From Tenuifilum sp040752515 (lineage in GTDB: Bacteria > Bacteroidota > Bacteroidia > Bacteroidales > Tenuifilaceae): a DNA stretch of 24,985 nucleotides. Under the pieces are notes generated by a model. The model saw only the letters and a list, made by a program, of their open reading frames with translations, had not been told where the DNA came from and made no database searches. A program made the translations under genes and the position numbers. Positions within the stretch are counted from its first letter, which is position 1, and the number at the start of each line of letters is the position of its first letter. Of this stretch, positions 15,325-23,503 are shown piece by piece. Where the stretch lies: assembly GCA_040752515.1 (NCBI GenBank), contig JBFMGQ010000040.1, positions 1 through 24,985 of the forward strand, written 5' to 3'.

Positions 15325-17739
15325 ATGCTTAAAAGAAGTATATCTTTTAGAATTGTGGCCACTCTGCTACTATTCTCATTGTCTGCATTACTTTTTGGGG
15401 TTCCTAAAAGGTACGTGCCCATGGTAGTTTTCCAGCCCGATGGGACAAAAATTGAATGTTATGCCAGTGGCGATGAGTTTCACAACTGGCTGCACGATGC
15501 CGATGGATACACAATTGTTCAACACCCTAAAACAGGCTACTTTGTTTACGCCATAAAGGAAAATGGCAAACTTGTAGCCAGCGACATGATTGTGGGTAAG
15601 GCTAAACCTACTGCAACAAAAGGGTTAGAGCCGTTTACTAATATCACACGCGAGGAGTACATTGCAAAGCGCAAAAGCAAACGGGTCGATAATCACTATT
15701 TATCGCTAACCCCAACCAAAGGGGCAAGTGGCATTGCCCCATTAAGGGCAAAGGATACCAAGGAAGCAACCGTTATGAATAACATCGTTATATTCATTCG
15801 CTTTGCCGACGATAATCCTGGCGATGAACCCATTGATTACTACCAGAACATCTATAATGGTGCATCAATGTCAGTTACCGACTACTACAACAGTGTTTCC
15901 TACGGAAAATTCACTATCAGTACCACCTTTTACCCAACAACCACAAACAGCTATGTGGTTTGGTACCAGGACTCCCAAAACCGTAACTATTACCGTCCCT
16001 ATAATGCACAATCAAACACCATTGGTTACGACCCCGATGAAGATAGCTATGCCAACCCTAAAAGCCAGACATACCGTGAGCACACCTTGCTAAAAAATGC
16101 CATTGAGGCTGTTGCCTCACAAATTCCAAGTAACATCAACCTCGACATTAACAACGATGGATATGTAGATGTGGTTTCGTTTATTATTGCAGGCACTAAC
16201 GACTCATGGAATGACCTTTTATGGCCTCACCAGTGGAGTTTATGGAGCAAAACTGCCAGTATAAATGGCAAACAGGTAGGCGACTACACCCTTCAGCTTC
16301 AATTTTTTGGTAATTCACGTATCGACCTTGGCACCCTATGCCATGAGATGTTCCACGCGGTAGGCTCTCCCGATCTTTACCACTACGACGACAATTTGAA
16401 CAGGTCGCCGGTTGGGGTTTGGGATATTATGGAAGGAACCAGGGATGAACCACAGAACATGGGTGCTTACATGAAATACCTATATGGAGGCTGGATTGAT
16501 AATATCCCTGTGATAACCCAAACCGGAACATATACACTTAACCCTCTCTCAACCTCAGCTACCAACAACTGCTTTATTATACCCTCACCTGCCACTCACA
16601 CCGAGTACTTTTTGGTTGAGTACCGCAAGCGCGAGGCTTACGACGCCAGCCTGCCAAACGATGGTATGTTGGTTTACCGTATCAATTCAAAACTCGAGGG
16701 CTATGGCAATGCCGGAGGCCCACCCGATGAGGTTTATGTTTACCGCCCCAATGGCAGCTTAACCCTCAACGGCACTATATCAAACGCTACCTTTAATGCA
16801 TCGTATGGCCGCTCTACTATGAACGATCAAACCAACCCTCACAGTTTCCTATCCGATGGTTCAAATGGAGGTATCAACATATCAAATGTTACTGCTGCCG
16901 ATGCTACTATTTCATTTAATGCAACCATCGATTTTTCGCCCTGGATTGTACTTAAAAACGACAAAGGCTATGGTTCTGCCATAGGAAATGGAGCAACTAC
17001 CTTAACCGTAGCCACGCGTTTTACTGCAAGCGATTTGGCAAACCATGTTGGTAAATACATCAAAAAAGTAGATTTTTACATCAAAAGCGATAATGGCAAC
17101 AGGGTAACATCGGCCGAAACCATAAGTATTTGGGAGGGTGGAAGTTTTGGTAATCCTGGAACACTGGTTTACTCCCAAAACGCCTCTGCCGAGGTGGTTG
17201 TTGACCAGTGGACAACCCACAACGTTAAAACCCCCGTTGAAATTAAAGCCGACAAGGAGTACTGGGTGGGCTATACTGCCACTGCAACCAAGGGGTATCC
17301 CTTTGCAACCGATGGTGGGCCTATGGTTGAAGGTAAGGGAGGATGGATTTATGTTGGCAGCCAGTGGAAGCAATTATCGGAATACAACTTAAACTATAAC
17401 TTCCTGATACGTGCAATAATTGCAGATAAAACAACCGATGTTGACTTAAATCCATTAAAAGAGCCAACCATAACTCTATACCCCAACCCATTGGAAAGCG
17501 AAGGTTTTATTAGGATTGAGCAAAACCTAAATGCAACCTCAGCAGATATCGAGGTAGTTAATACTCTCGGGCAGGTAGTGCTATCGCAAAGAAGCAATAA
17601 TTTGAATGAAGCAGAAAACACAGTACCCCTTAACCTGTCGAGGTTATCTAAAGGGGTTTACATTGTTAGGGTAAACCTGATTAATTCTGCCAACTCGCAA
17701 ATTCTCAAATCAAAAACAATTAAGTTTAGCAAGATATAG
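15325..17739 (+). CDS. Secreted M6-family metalloprotease with T9SS sorting domain
   Basis: The 804-aa protein starts with a signal peptide (about residues 1-25). An M6 (immune inhibitor A-like) peptidase domain follows, with the zinc motif HEMFH at 340-344 continuing into AVGSPD (Asp350); the second His pair and catalytic Glu341 are intact. About residues 535-700 form a beta-rich module with EYWVGYTATATKGYPFATDG, like the adhesin/jelly-roll modules of gingipain-type proteins. The last 87 residues are a type A T9SS sorting domain: LYPNP, VVNTLGQVV, LSRLSKGVYIVRV. It should cross the outer membrane through the type IX secretion system and be anchored or released after tail removal, acting as an extracellular protease. 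The segment at about 30-130 is probably a propeptide. Confidence 0.93.
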   Translation: MLKRSISFRIVATLLLFSLSALLFGVPKRYVPMVVFQPDGTKIECYASGDEFHNWLHDADGYTIVQHPKTGYFVYAIKENGKLVASDMIVGKAKPTATKGLEPFTNITREEYIAKRKSKRVDNHYLSLTPTKGASGIAPLRAKDTKEATVMNNIVIFIRFADDNPGDEPIDYYQNIYNGASMSVTDYYNSVSYGKFTISTTFYPTTTNSYVVWYQDSQNRNYYRPYNAQSNTIGYDPDEDSYANPKSQTYREHTLLKNAIEAVASQIPSNINLDINNDGYVDVVSFIIAGTNDSWNDLLWPHQWSLWSKTASINGKQVGDYTLQLQFFGNSRIDLGTLCHEMFHAVGSPDLYHYDDNLNRSPVGVWDIMEGTRDEPQNMGAYMKYLYGGWIDNIPVITQTGTYTLNPLSTSATNNCFIIPSPATHTEYFLVEYRKREAYDASLPNDGMLVYRINSKLEGYGNAGGPPDEVYVYRPNGSLTLNGTISNATFNASYGRSTMNDQTNPHSFLSDGSNGGINISNVTAADATISFNATIDFSPWIVLKNDKGYGSAIGNGATTLTVATRFTASDLANHVGKYIKKVDFYIKSDNGNRVTSAETISIWEGGSFGNPGTLVYSQNASAEVVVDQWTTHNVKTPVEIKADKEYWVGYTATATKGYPFATDGGPMVEGKGGWIYVGSQWKQLSEYNLNYNFLIRAIIADKTTDVDLNPLKEPTITLYPNPLESEGFIRIEQNLNATSADIEVVNTLGQVVLSQRSNNLNEAENTVPLNLSRLSKGVYIVRVNLINSANSQILKSKTIKFSKI

Positions 17740-17758
17740 TAATTTGGTATAATGTTTG

Positions 17759-17766
17759 TAAATTTG
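17759..17766 (+). promoter_or_regulatory. Candidate -7 promoter box of the small barrel gene
   Basis: TAAATTTG is a full TAnnTTTG match ending 27 nt before the ATG at 17794. A clear -33 element at the right distance is missing. Confidence 0.35.
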
Positions 17767-17793
17767 ATCGTGTAAACTAATCCAAATTTTAAA

Positions 17794-18348
17794 ATGAAAA
17801 AACTAATTACGCTTGCAACCCTGGTAGTGTTAGCATTACCCATGTTTGCTCAAGACAAACCTGCCGTTTCGGAGGAGCCCAATGTTGTTAAGGTAAACAC
17901 CTTAAGTTTACTTGTAGGAACCGGTTCATTGTTTTACGAACGCAAATTATCCGATAACCTTTCGGGACAGATGGGCGTTGGCTACCTTAGCTACAAAATT
18001 GAGGATTCCAAATTCTCTGGACTTATCCTAACCCCTGAGGTGCGCTTTTACCCTAAAAGCAATGCTATTGACGGCTTCTACCTTGCGCCATATTTCAGGT
18101 ATCAAAACTTTAAGCTTGAGAATACTGAAACCAACGATAAAGGGACCTATGCAAACTACGGAGGTGGTTTAGCTATTGGACGTCAGTGGATTACTGACTC
18201 TGGATTTACTATGGATCTTTTCTTTGGTGGCCATTACAGCAAAGGAAGTATCGAAACCGAAGAAGGGGCTACAGGCGATAATTTTGATGTGGCAAAATTT
18301 GAAGGTTTCCGTATTCGTATAGGATTCTCTATTGGTTTTGCTTTCTAA
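17794..18348 (+). CDS. Small outer-membrane beta-barrel protein (DUF3575-like)
   Basis: The 184-aa product has a signal peptide (MKKLITLATLVVLALPMFA, cut before QDKP). About eight amphipathic strands follow, separated by short charged turns (YERKLSDNLSGQMGVGYLSY, LTPEVRFYPKS, YLAPYFRYQNF, FRIRIGFSIGFAF), and the protein ends in Phe, the usual barrel signal. The YERK-x-LS beginning and RFYPKS strand resemble the DUF3575/OmpA-barrel-like proteins common in Bacteroidota. Such small eight-stranded barrels are structural or of unknown role. It follows the M6 protease by 54 bp with no terminator in between, but a -7 box of its own is present. Confidence 0.85.
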   Translation: MKKLITLATLVVLALPMFAQDKPAVSEEPNVVKVNTLSLLVGTGSLFYERKLSDNLSGQMGVGYLSYKIEDSKFSGLILTPEVRFYPKSNAIDGFYLAPYFRYQNFKLENTETNDKGTYANYGGGLAIGRQWITDSGFTMDLFFGGHYSKGSIETEEGATGDNFDVAKFEGFRIRIGFSIGFAF

Positions 18349-18360
18349 CCCTTTCAAATT

Positions 18361-18395
18361 AAAAAAAAGAGGTGCTTGTGGCACCTCTTTTTTTT
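18361..18395. terminator. Bidirectional terminator between the barrel gene and pgi
   Basis: AAAAAAAAGAGGTGC (18361-18375), loop TTGTG, GCACCTCTTTTTTTT (18381-18395). The perfect stem with an A-run on one side and a T-run on the other serves both converging genes, ending 12 nt after the barrel stop and about 20 nt before the pgi stop. Confidence 0.93.
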
Positions 18396-18415
18396 ATCTT
18401 CAAATCTACTTTTAA

Positions 18416-19759
18416 CTATATCCCTAAACGTTTCCGCAAAGCTTTCCCCTCATCCTCAAAACCCGGTTTACCTAACAAGGCAAACATGTTCTTCTTGTAA
18501 GCCTCAACTCCGGGTTGGTCGAATGGATTTACATCTAAGGTGTAGCCGCTAATGGCGCATGCACGCTCAAAGAAGTAAAGCAAGTATCCAATCCAGTATG
18601 CGCTTAGCTCAGGAATGGTAATCTGAATGCAGGGTACTCCCCCGTCGTTGTGGGCGACTATAGTACCCAGTTCGGCCATATGATTTACCTCAGTGAGGCG
18701 TTTACCAGTAAGGAAGTTTAACTGGTCAAGGTTATCGGGATCGTTTGGAATGGTTAACTTATGCCATGGCTTCTCAACCGATAGAACCGTTTCGAAAATA
18801 AAACGCTCACCTTCCTGTATGTACTGACCCATGGAGTGCAAATCGGTAGTAAAATCCACACCAGCAGGGAAAATTCCCTTGTTTTCCTTTCCCTCGCTTT
18901 CGCCGTAGAGCTGTTTCCACCACTCGGTTACAAAGTGGAGCTTTGGGGTGTAGTTTACCATGATTTCTACCTTTTTGCCCTTGGCATAAAGCACATTCCG
19001 GGCTGCCGCATACTGGCAAGCAGGATTTTGATCAAATGGCACATTGGCCGAGGTGTCGTTCATCGCCTGGCGAGCTCCCTCTACCAGTTGCCGAATATCG
19101 AAGCCTGCAATGGCTATGGGCAAAAGGCCAACAGGTGTTAACACCGAGTAACGTCCACCCACATCATCGGGAATTACAAAGGTGCGATATCCTTCGGTAT
19201 CGGCCAGCTTGCGTAGGGCACCCTTCGACTGGTCAGTAATGGCAACAATGCGTGAGGCTGCCTCGGTTTTGCCCACCTTACCCTCAAGGTGTTGCTTAAG
19301 CAAACGGAATGCAATAGCAGGCTCAGTGGTTGTTCCCGATTTGGAAATCACCACAATGGAGTAGGAATGCTTATCGAGCAATTTTAGAAGCTCGGCATGG
19401 TAATCCTCGCAAATGCTGTTGCCGGCAAAAAGCACCTTTGTACCTCCATTTTCGAGCATCGAAAAACTGTTGCCCAGGGCTTCAATAACTGCTTTTGCCC
19501 CAAGATATGAACCTCCAATACCAACCACCACTACAAATTCACTTTTGTTGCGAAGCTCATTGGCAGCCTTTTCAATGCTCTTCAGCTGTTCCTCGGTGAT
19601 TTCGGCAGGTAAGGTTACCCAACCTAAAAAATCATTGCCCTTACCACTTTTGGTTTCAATCTGCCTTTGGCATAAGTCAATCCTTTCTTTCAAAGAGACT
19701 ACCTCATTGCCATCGGCAAAATGGTAAATGTTGTTAAGCTTAACTTGAAGTTTACTCAT
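18416..19759 (-). CDS. pgi: Glucose-6-phosphate isomerase
   Basis: The 447-aa cytosolic enzyme interconverts glucose 6-phosphate and fructose 6-phosphate in glycolysis and gluconeogenesis. Two SIS subdomains are visible: GIGGSYLG at residues 80-87 and the phosphate-binding SKSGTTTE at 139-146. The first PGI signature is DDVGGRYSVLTPVG at 198-211, the catalytic Glu is in YGESEGKE, then DFTTDLHSMGQ, and the second signature NPFDQPGVEAYKK ends with catalytic Lys422. At 447 residues it belongs to the short bacterial group, like the Bacillus enzyme, not the 550-residue enterobacterial form. A small lipoprotein gene lies 60 bp upstream on the same strand. No convincing TAnnTTTG box lies directly upstream, so cotranscription with that gene is possible. 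Confidence 0.97.
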   Translation of the reverse strand: MSKLQVKLNNIYHFADGNEVVSLKERIDLCQRQIETKSGKGNDFLGWVTLPAEITEEQLKSIEKAANELRNKSEFVVVVGIGGSYLGAKAVIEALGNSFSMLENGGTKVLFAGNSICEDYHAELLKLLDKHSYSIVVISKSGTTTEPAIAFRLLKQHLEGKVGKTEAASRIVAITDQSKGALRKLADTEGYRTFVIPDDVGGRYSVLTPVGLLPIAIAGFDIRQLVEGARQAMNDTSANVPFDQNPACQYAAARNVLYAKGKKVEIMVNYTPKLHFVTEWWKQLYGESEGKENKGIFPAGVDFTTDLHSMGQYIQEGERFIFETVLSVEKPWHKLTIPNDPDNLDQLNFLTGKRLTEVNHMAELGTIVAHNDGGVPCIQITIPELSAYWIGYLLYFFERACAISGYTLDVNPFDQPGVEAYKKNMFALLGKPGFEDEGKALRKRLGI

Positions 19760-19819
19760 TTTAGTAAGTAATTTATATTTATTGTTTTAACACTTCCAAA
19801 ATCGATTTTATTAAAAACC

Positions 19820-20017
19820 TTAACGTTTCAATTCAAAATCAACGCCAGTTGCCTGGTAATGGCTGTTGGGGAATTTATTTTTGCTGCACCGGCACTTGAA
19901 CTTTCGGGTTTTATCAACCTTAGCACTTTTAGGTGCTACTTTACGGTTGCAACCATAAGTAAGTAGCAGCGTTGTTGCTATTGCAAAAAGAAACACTATT
20001 TTTATCAACTTTCTCAT
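19820..20017 (-). CDS. Small predicted lipoprotein, 65 aa
   Basis: I start at the ATG at 20017, giving MRKLIKIVFLFAIATTLLLTYGC, a basic start, a hydrophobic core and a lipobox-like TYGC with the lipidated Cys at residue 23. The frame can be opened 11 codons earlier, but those codons reach into the promoter region. The mature peptide is only about 40 residues, rich in Lys and Arg, with a CRC pair (KFKCRCSKN) and the ending GVDFELKR. I recognise no family. The basic composition would allow contact with phospholipid or nucleic acid, but this is speculation. It precedes pgi on the same strand. A chance frame is unlikely given the intact lipoprotein signal. Confidence 0.65.
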   Translation of the reverse strand: MRKLIKIVFLFAIATTLLLTYGCNRKVAPKSAKVDKTRKFKCRCSKNKFPNSHYQATGVDFELKR

Positions 20018-20047
20018 TTCATCGCGAAGGTACAAAGAATTTACAAC

Positions 20048-20055
20048 CAAATGTA
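20048..20055 (-). promoter_or_regulatory. Candidate -7 promoter box of the small lipoprotein gene
   Basis: On the minus strand TACATTTG matches TAnnTTTG and ends 30 nt before the ATG at 20017. No good -33 element is seen. Confidence 0.35.
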
Positions 20056-20157
20056 AGTTTGTTTTGCTATCTATTTTTCTGATCGGATTGGGAATTCAAG
20101 ACCTAAACCGTTTGAGATAGCTTTGGGATACCCGTTAAAAAAAAGGCTAACAAAAGC

Positions 20158-20165
20158 TAAATTTG
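20158..20165 (+). promoter_or_regulatory. Candidate -7 promoter box of rlmN
   Basis: TAAATTTG is a full TAnnTTTG match ending 20 nt before the ATG at 20186. It lies inside the longer open frame from TTG 20123, which argues against that earlier start. Confidence 0.45.
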
Positions 20166-20185
20166 CAACCTCAACCATACCTATC

Positions 20186-21220
20186 ATGCCAAGAAGGGAA
20201 AAAATAATTGGAAAAAAAGTCGAAGAAATAGAAGCAACGCTTTCCAATCTGGGGTTACCTCCTCAATATGCATTAAAACTGGCAGTATGGATTTACCGCA
20301 AGCGGATTCAACATTACGCTGATATAAATGACATCCCAAAGCATGTACTAAATACCCTGCAAAATGAATTTGGCGATATACATGGTGGAAATAGCTTTGA
20401 ACGCTATCCTAGCACCGATGGTTCAGTAAAATACCTGTTTACAAACGCCCAAGGGCAACGCTTCGAATCGATATACATGGACAATGGGAAGCGAAAAACG
20501 CTTTGCTTGTCGACACAAGCTGGCTGCCGAATGGGCTGTAAGTTCTGTATGACAGGGAGTATTGGTTACAAAGGCAATTTGGATGCCGAGAGTATAATTG
20601 CTCAGTTGCTTTCAATACCCGAAAATAAAGTTGTAAATCGATTGGTAATAATGGGCATGGGTGAGCCACTCGATAACTGGATTGAGGTGAGCCGGGCTCT
20701 GGATATCCTAACTTCCGGCTCTGGAATTGCCTTTGGAAAGTCAAACATCACTCTATCAACCGTAGGTATTATTAATGGTTTAGAGGAATTCTTACTGAGC
20801 CCAAGATGCAACCTTGCCATAAGCCTTCATTCGCCCTATCATGACGAAAGGGCGATGCTAATGCCCTCGGAAATAGGAAATCCGATAAACGAGGTTGTAA
20901 GGTTGCTGCTTAAATACCCTATGGCAAAACCCTTACGGCTCTCGTTTGAGTATGTAGCCCTTGGGGGCATCAACCTGAGCAAACAGCATGCAAAAGCCAT
21001 ATCGGATTTGTTGAATGGATTAAAGTATCACATCAACATCATACCCTGGAACGAGCATCCGGCAGCCGATTTTAAAAGCCCAACTATTGAAGAGCAGGAA
21101 AGCTTTACCCGCTGGTTAAATCAATACGGGGTGCTTTGGACAATACGCCAATCGAAGGGAAATGAAGTTGGGGCTGCCTGTGGGCAAATGGCCGGCAGGC
21201 AAACCCCAAATAGATTTTAG
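20186..21220 (+). CDS. rlmN: Dual-specificity RNA methyltransferase RlmN (23S rRNA A2503, tRNA A37)
   Basis: The 344-aa radical SAM enzyme methylates C2 of adenosine 2503 in 23S rRNA and, in characterised members, A37 of some tRNAs. The [4Fe-4S] cluster cysteines are Cys114, Cys118 and Cys121 in CRMGCKFC. Cys107 in TLCLSTQAGC is in the place of E. coli Cys118. Cys332 in GAACGQMAG is the methyl-carrying Cys of the RlmN/Cfr mechanism. GMGEPLDNW and the SLHSPYHDERA region complete the family. The start at ATG 20186 is preferred over the upstream TTG because the promoter box lies between them. It converges on the SulP gene with only 16 bp between stops. Confidence 0.95.
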   Translation: MPRREKIIGKKVEEIEATLSNLGLPPQYALKLAVWIYRKRIQHYADINDIPKHVLNTLQNEFGDIHGGNSFERYPSTDGSVKYLFTNAQGQRFESIYMDNGKRKTLCLSTQAGCRMGCKFCMTGSIGYKGNLDAESIIAQLLSIPENKVVNRLVIMGMGEPLDNWIEVSRALDILTSGSGIAFGKSNITLSTVGIINGLEEFLLSPRCNLAISLHSPYHDERAMLMPSEIGNPINEVVRLLLKYPMAKPLRLSFEYVALGGINLSKQHAKAISDLLNGLKYHINIIPWNEHPAADFKSPTIEEQESFTRWLNQYGVLWTIRQSKGNEVGAACGQMAGRQTPNRF

Positions 21221-21236
21221 TAATTATAGAAATACC

Positions 21237-22871
21237 TTACGCTAATAAACTTTTAGCACGTTCAAGCGCAAGGTCAAACGATGGTAAAATGTTTTCCTTT
21301 CCGATCAACTTATCAACTCCACCTCGTTCCAACTCGGTACGTACTTCTTTTCTAACCCCGGAAAGAACAACTTTTACATTAAATTTATGAAGAGTTTTGA
21401 TGGTATCCTTCAGGTTATTCAACCCAGTAGAATCAATAAAGGGCACATGACGCATTCTGATAATCATCACTTTTGATTTTAAGCCCAATTGCTTTATTAC
21501 CGAACTATACTCCTTAGCCGAGGCAAAGAAGAAAGGACCGCTAATCTCATAAATCGAAATTCCTTTGGGGATATCGGGATATTGCTCCACTAAATCGGAA
21601 TCAACCTCAAATTCAACTTTTTGAGCAGCATCGGACATACGTTTCATGAACAAAAACGAAGCCATAACCACACCAACCTCAATGGCTACGGTCAGATCGA
21701 CAAGAACTGTTAGTAAAAACGTGGTTATAAGGATCACTCTATCAAAAAGCGGAGCTTTTAATATCGATACAAAGTTACGCCACTCACTCATGTTGTACGA
21801 AACAACTATCAGTATTCCTGCAAGGCACGACATGGGAATCAACTTAGCCCATTTCCCAAAGAAAAGCATGATAAGTAGAAGCGTAATGGCGTGTACCATG
21901 CCAGCCACGGGTGTTCGCCCACCATTTTTTACATTTGTTGCGGTACGTGCAATTGCCCCGGTAGCCGGTATTCCACCAAAAAACGGGGTTATAACATTGG
22001 CTATACCCTGAGCAATAAGCTCAGTATTGGAGCGATGATTACCGCTAATCATACCATCGGCAACTACAGCTGAAAGCAACGACTCAATTCCCCCTAAAAG
22101 GGCTATTGTCAATGCTGGTGCAATATAATCCCCAATTTGATCTATATTTATGTGAGGAACTGAGATAGAAAAATTATTTGGTATTTCACCAAAAAAACTC
22201 TCGATTGTAGTAACTGGTATGTTAAAAACATTTACTACTGTGGTTACCAATATAATGGCTACAAATGAACCTGGAACTTTAGTGGTAATCTTTTTAAAAT
22301 AAATCGCGATCAAAATTGTAATCACAGTAATTATAAGAGCTGCAGGATTTATGGTATCGATAGAACTAAAATAAACGCTCCACTTATCAATAAACGCCGA
22401 TGGCACTTTATCGATACTAAGTCCTAATGCATCCTTTATTTGGGTAGAAAAAATGACAAGGGCGATACCACTCGTAAAACCTACCACTAATGGGTATGGA
22501 ATAAATTTCAAAAGCGTTCCCAACCGGAGTAGCCCAAAACCAATCAGTATTAAACCGGCAAACACAGTTGCAATTATTAGTCCATCTAAACCATACTGTT
22601 CAATAATTCCATAAACAATAACGATGAATGCCCCTGTTGGGCCTCCAATCTGTACACGGCTACCTCCAAGAAGCGAAATAATAAAACCAGCTATTACTGC
22701 AGTTACAAGTCCTTTATCGGGCGAAACCCCTGAGGCCACAGCAAATGCTATTGCAAGGGGCAATGCAACTATGCCTACTATAATACCCGCAAATAAATCT
22801 TTGGAAAACTGCGTTTTAAAGTAGTCTTTATCTATTACCGAGAATAGCTTTGGTTTAAAAACTCTTTCCAT
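21237..22871 (-). CDS. SulP-family anion transporter with STAS domain
   Basis: The 544-aa inner-membrane protein has the SulP core of about 12-14 membrane spans from residue 25 to about 410. Family segments are VGIVALPLAIAFAVASG, GPTGAFIVIVYG (the substrate-site region) and PYPLVVGFTSGIA. It ends in a cytoplasmic STAS domain (about 425-540) with ISGPFFFASAKEY and FIDSTGLNNL, including the regulatory-type Ser481. SulP carriers move sulfate, bicarbonate, fumarate or other anions with Na+ or H+. No carbonic anhydrase or sulfate-assimilation gene is adjacent, so the substrate is open. It is transcribed alone, divergently from the nitroreductase. Confidence 0.94.
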   Translation of the reverse strand: MERVFKPKLFSVIDKDYFKTQFSKDLFAGIIVGIVALPLAIAFAVASGVSPDKGLVTAVIAGFIISLLGGSRVQIGGPTGAFIVIVYGIIEQYGLDGLIIATVFAGLILIGFGLLRLGTLLKFIPYPLVVGFTSGIALVIFSTQIKDALGLSIDKVPSAFIDKWSVYFSSIDTINPAALIITVITILIAIYFKKITTKVPGSFVAIILVTTVVNVFNIPVTTIESFFGEIPNNFSISVPHINIDQIGDYIAPALTIALLGGIESLLSAVVADGMISGNHRSNTELIAQGIANVITPFFGGIPATGAIARTATNVKNGGRTPVAGMVHAITLLLIMLFFGKWAKLIPMSCLAGILIVVSYNMSEWRNFVSILKAPLFDRVILITTFLLTVLVDLTVAIEVGVVMASFLFMKRMSDAAQKVEFEVDSDLVEQYPDIPKGISIYEISGPFFFASAKEYSSVIKQLGLKSKVMIIRMRHVPFIDSTGLNNLKDTIKTLHKFNVKVVLSGVRKEVRTELERGGVDKLIGKENILPSFDLALERAKSLLA

Positions 22872-22900
22872 TATGGTAAATTTTAAATTAAAAATGAATG

Positions 22901-22908
22901 CAAAAGTA
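22901..22908 (-). promoter_or_regulatory. Candidate -7 promoter box of the SulP gene
   Basis: On the minus strand TACTTTTG matches TAnnTTTG and ends 29 nt before the ATG at 22871. A -33 element is weak. Confidence 0.4.
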
Positions 22909-22954
22909 GATTAAACCCAAACTCGTTATTCACTTATTAATGATTTTTTTACAA

Positions 22955-22962
22955 TATTTTTG
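22955..22962 (+). promoter_or_regulatory. Candidate -7 promoter box of the nitroreductase gene
   Basis: TATTTTTG is a full TAnnTTTG match ending 21 nt before the ATG at 22984. It is identical to the box before parE and at the same distance from the start codon. Confidence 0.45.
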
Positions 22963-22983
22963 CTTAACCAAACATCCAATGCC

Positions 22984-23502
22984 ATGAACAATTTTTTGAA
23001 TGTTATTTATAATCGCAAAAGCGTGCGTAGTTTCACCAGCCAAGTGGTGAGCAATGATTTACTGACAGAACTTGTACGAACTGGCATGGCAGCACCCTCG
23101 GCAAGGAACTTACAGCCTTGGGCTTTTGTAATTGTTACCAACAGAAATACCATGGATATGCTTGCCGAGCGTTTACCCTACGCCAAGATGCTGTTTGAGG
23201 CCCCCGCCGCCATTGTTGTTTGCGGCGACCTTTCAAAAGCAGGCGACAGTCCCGAAGGATACTGGGTACAGGATTGCTCTGCAGCAACACAGAATATTCT
23301 GCTTGCTGCTGAAGCGTTAGGATTGGGTGCGGTATGGACAGGAGTTCACCCACGAGCCGACAGGGTAACCATTGTAAAGGATGTACTGAAACTACCCGAC
23401 AATGTAATACCACTTAATGTTATTCCTATTGGATATCCCAAAGGTGAACACCGACCTAAAGATAAATTTAAGGTCGAAAACATTCACTGGCAACAATGGT
23501 AG
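22984..23502 (+). CDS. Nitroreductase-family flavoprotein
   Basis: The frame can be opened at TTG 22960, but that triplet is the end of the -7 box, so ATG 22984 is chosen. The 172-aa protein is a compact FMN-dependent oxidoreductase: RKSVRSF at residues 11-17 binds the FMN phosphate, APSARNLQPWAF at 37-48 is the family signature, and LGLGAVWTGVHP near 115-125 is the flavin-binding loop. Members reduce nitro groups, quinones or related electrophiles with NAD(P)H as homodimers. At 172 residues it is at the short end of the family and resembles the Bacteroidota proteins of this size. Its stop is one base from the stop of the converging yihY gene. The physiological substrate cannot be told. Confidence 0.93.
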   Translation: MNNFLNVIYNRKSVRSFTSQVVSNDLLTELVRTGMAAPSARNLQPWAFVIVTNRNTMDMLAERLPYAKMLFEAPAAIVVCGDLSKAGDSPEGYWVQDCSAATQNILLAAEALGLGAVWTGVHPRADRVTIVKDVLKLPDNVIPLNVIPIGYPKGEHRPKDKFKVENIHWQQW

Positions 23503-23503
23503 G

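Noticed and set aside
17002..17373. 123-codon minus-strand frame inside the M6 protease gene
   Set aside because: Overlaps the adhesin-like module of the protease, no promoter or start signal.
19798..19809. 12-bp palindrome AAAATCGATTTT between pgi and the small lipoprotein gene
   Set aside because: Too short and AT-rich to call an operator or terminator; no T-run follows and no second copy was noticed.
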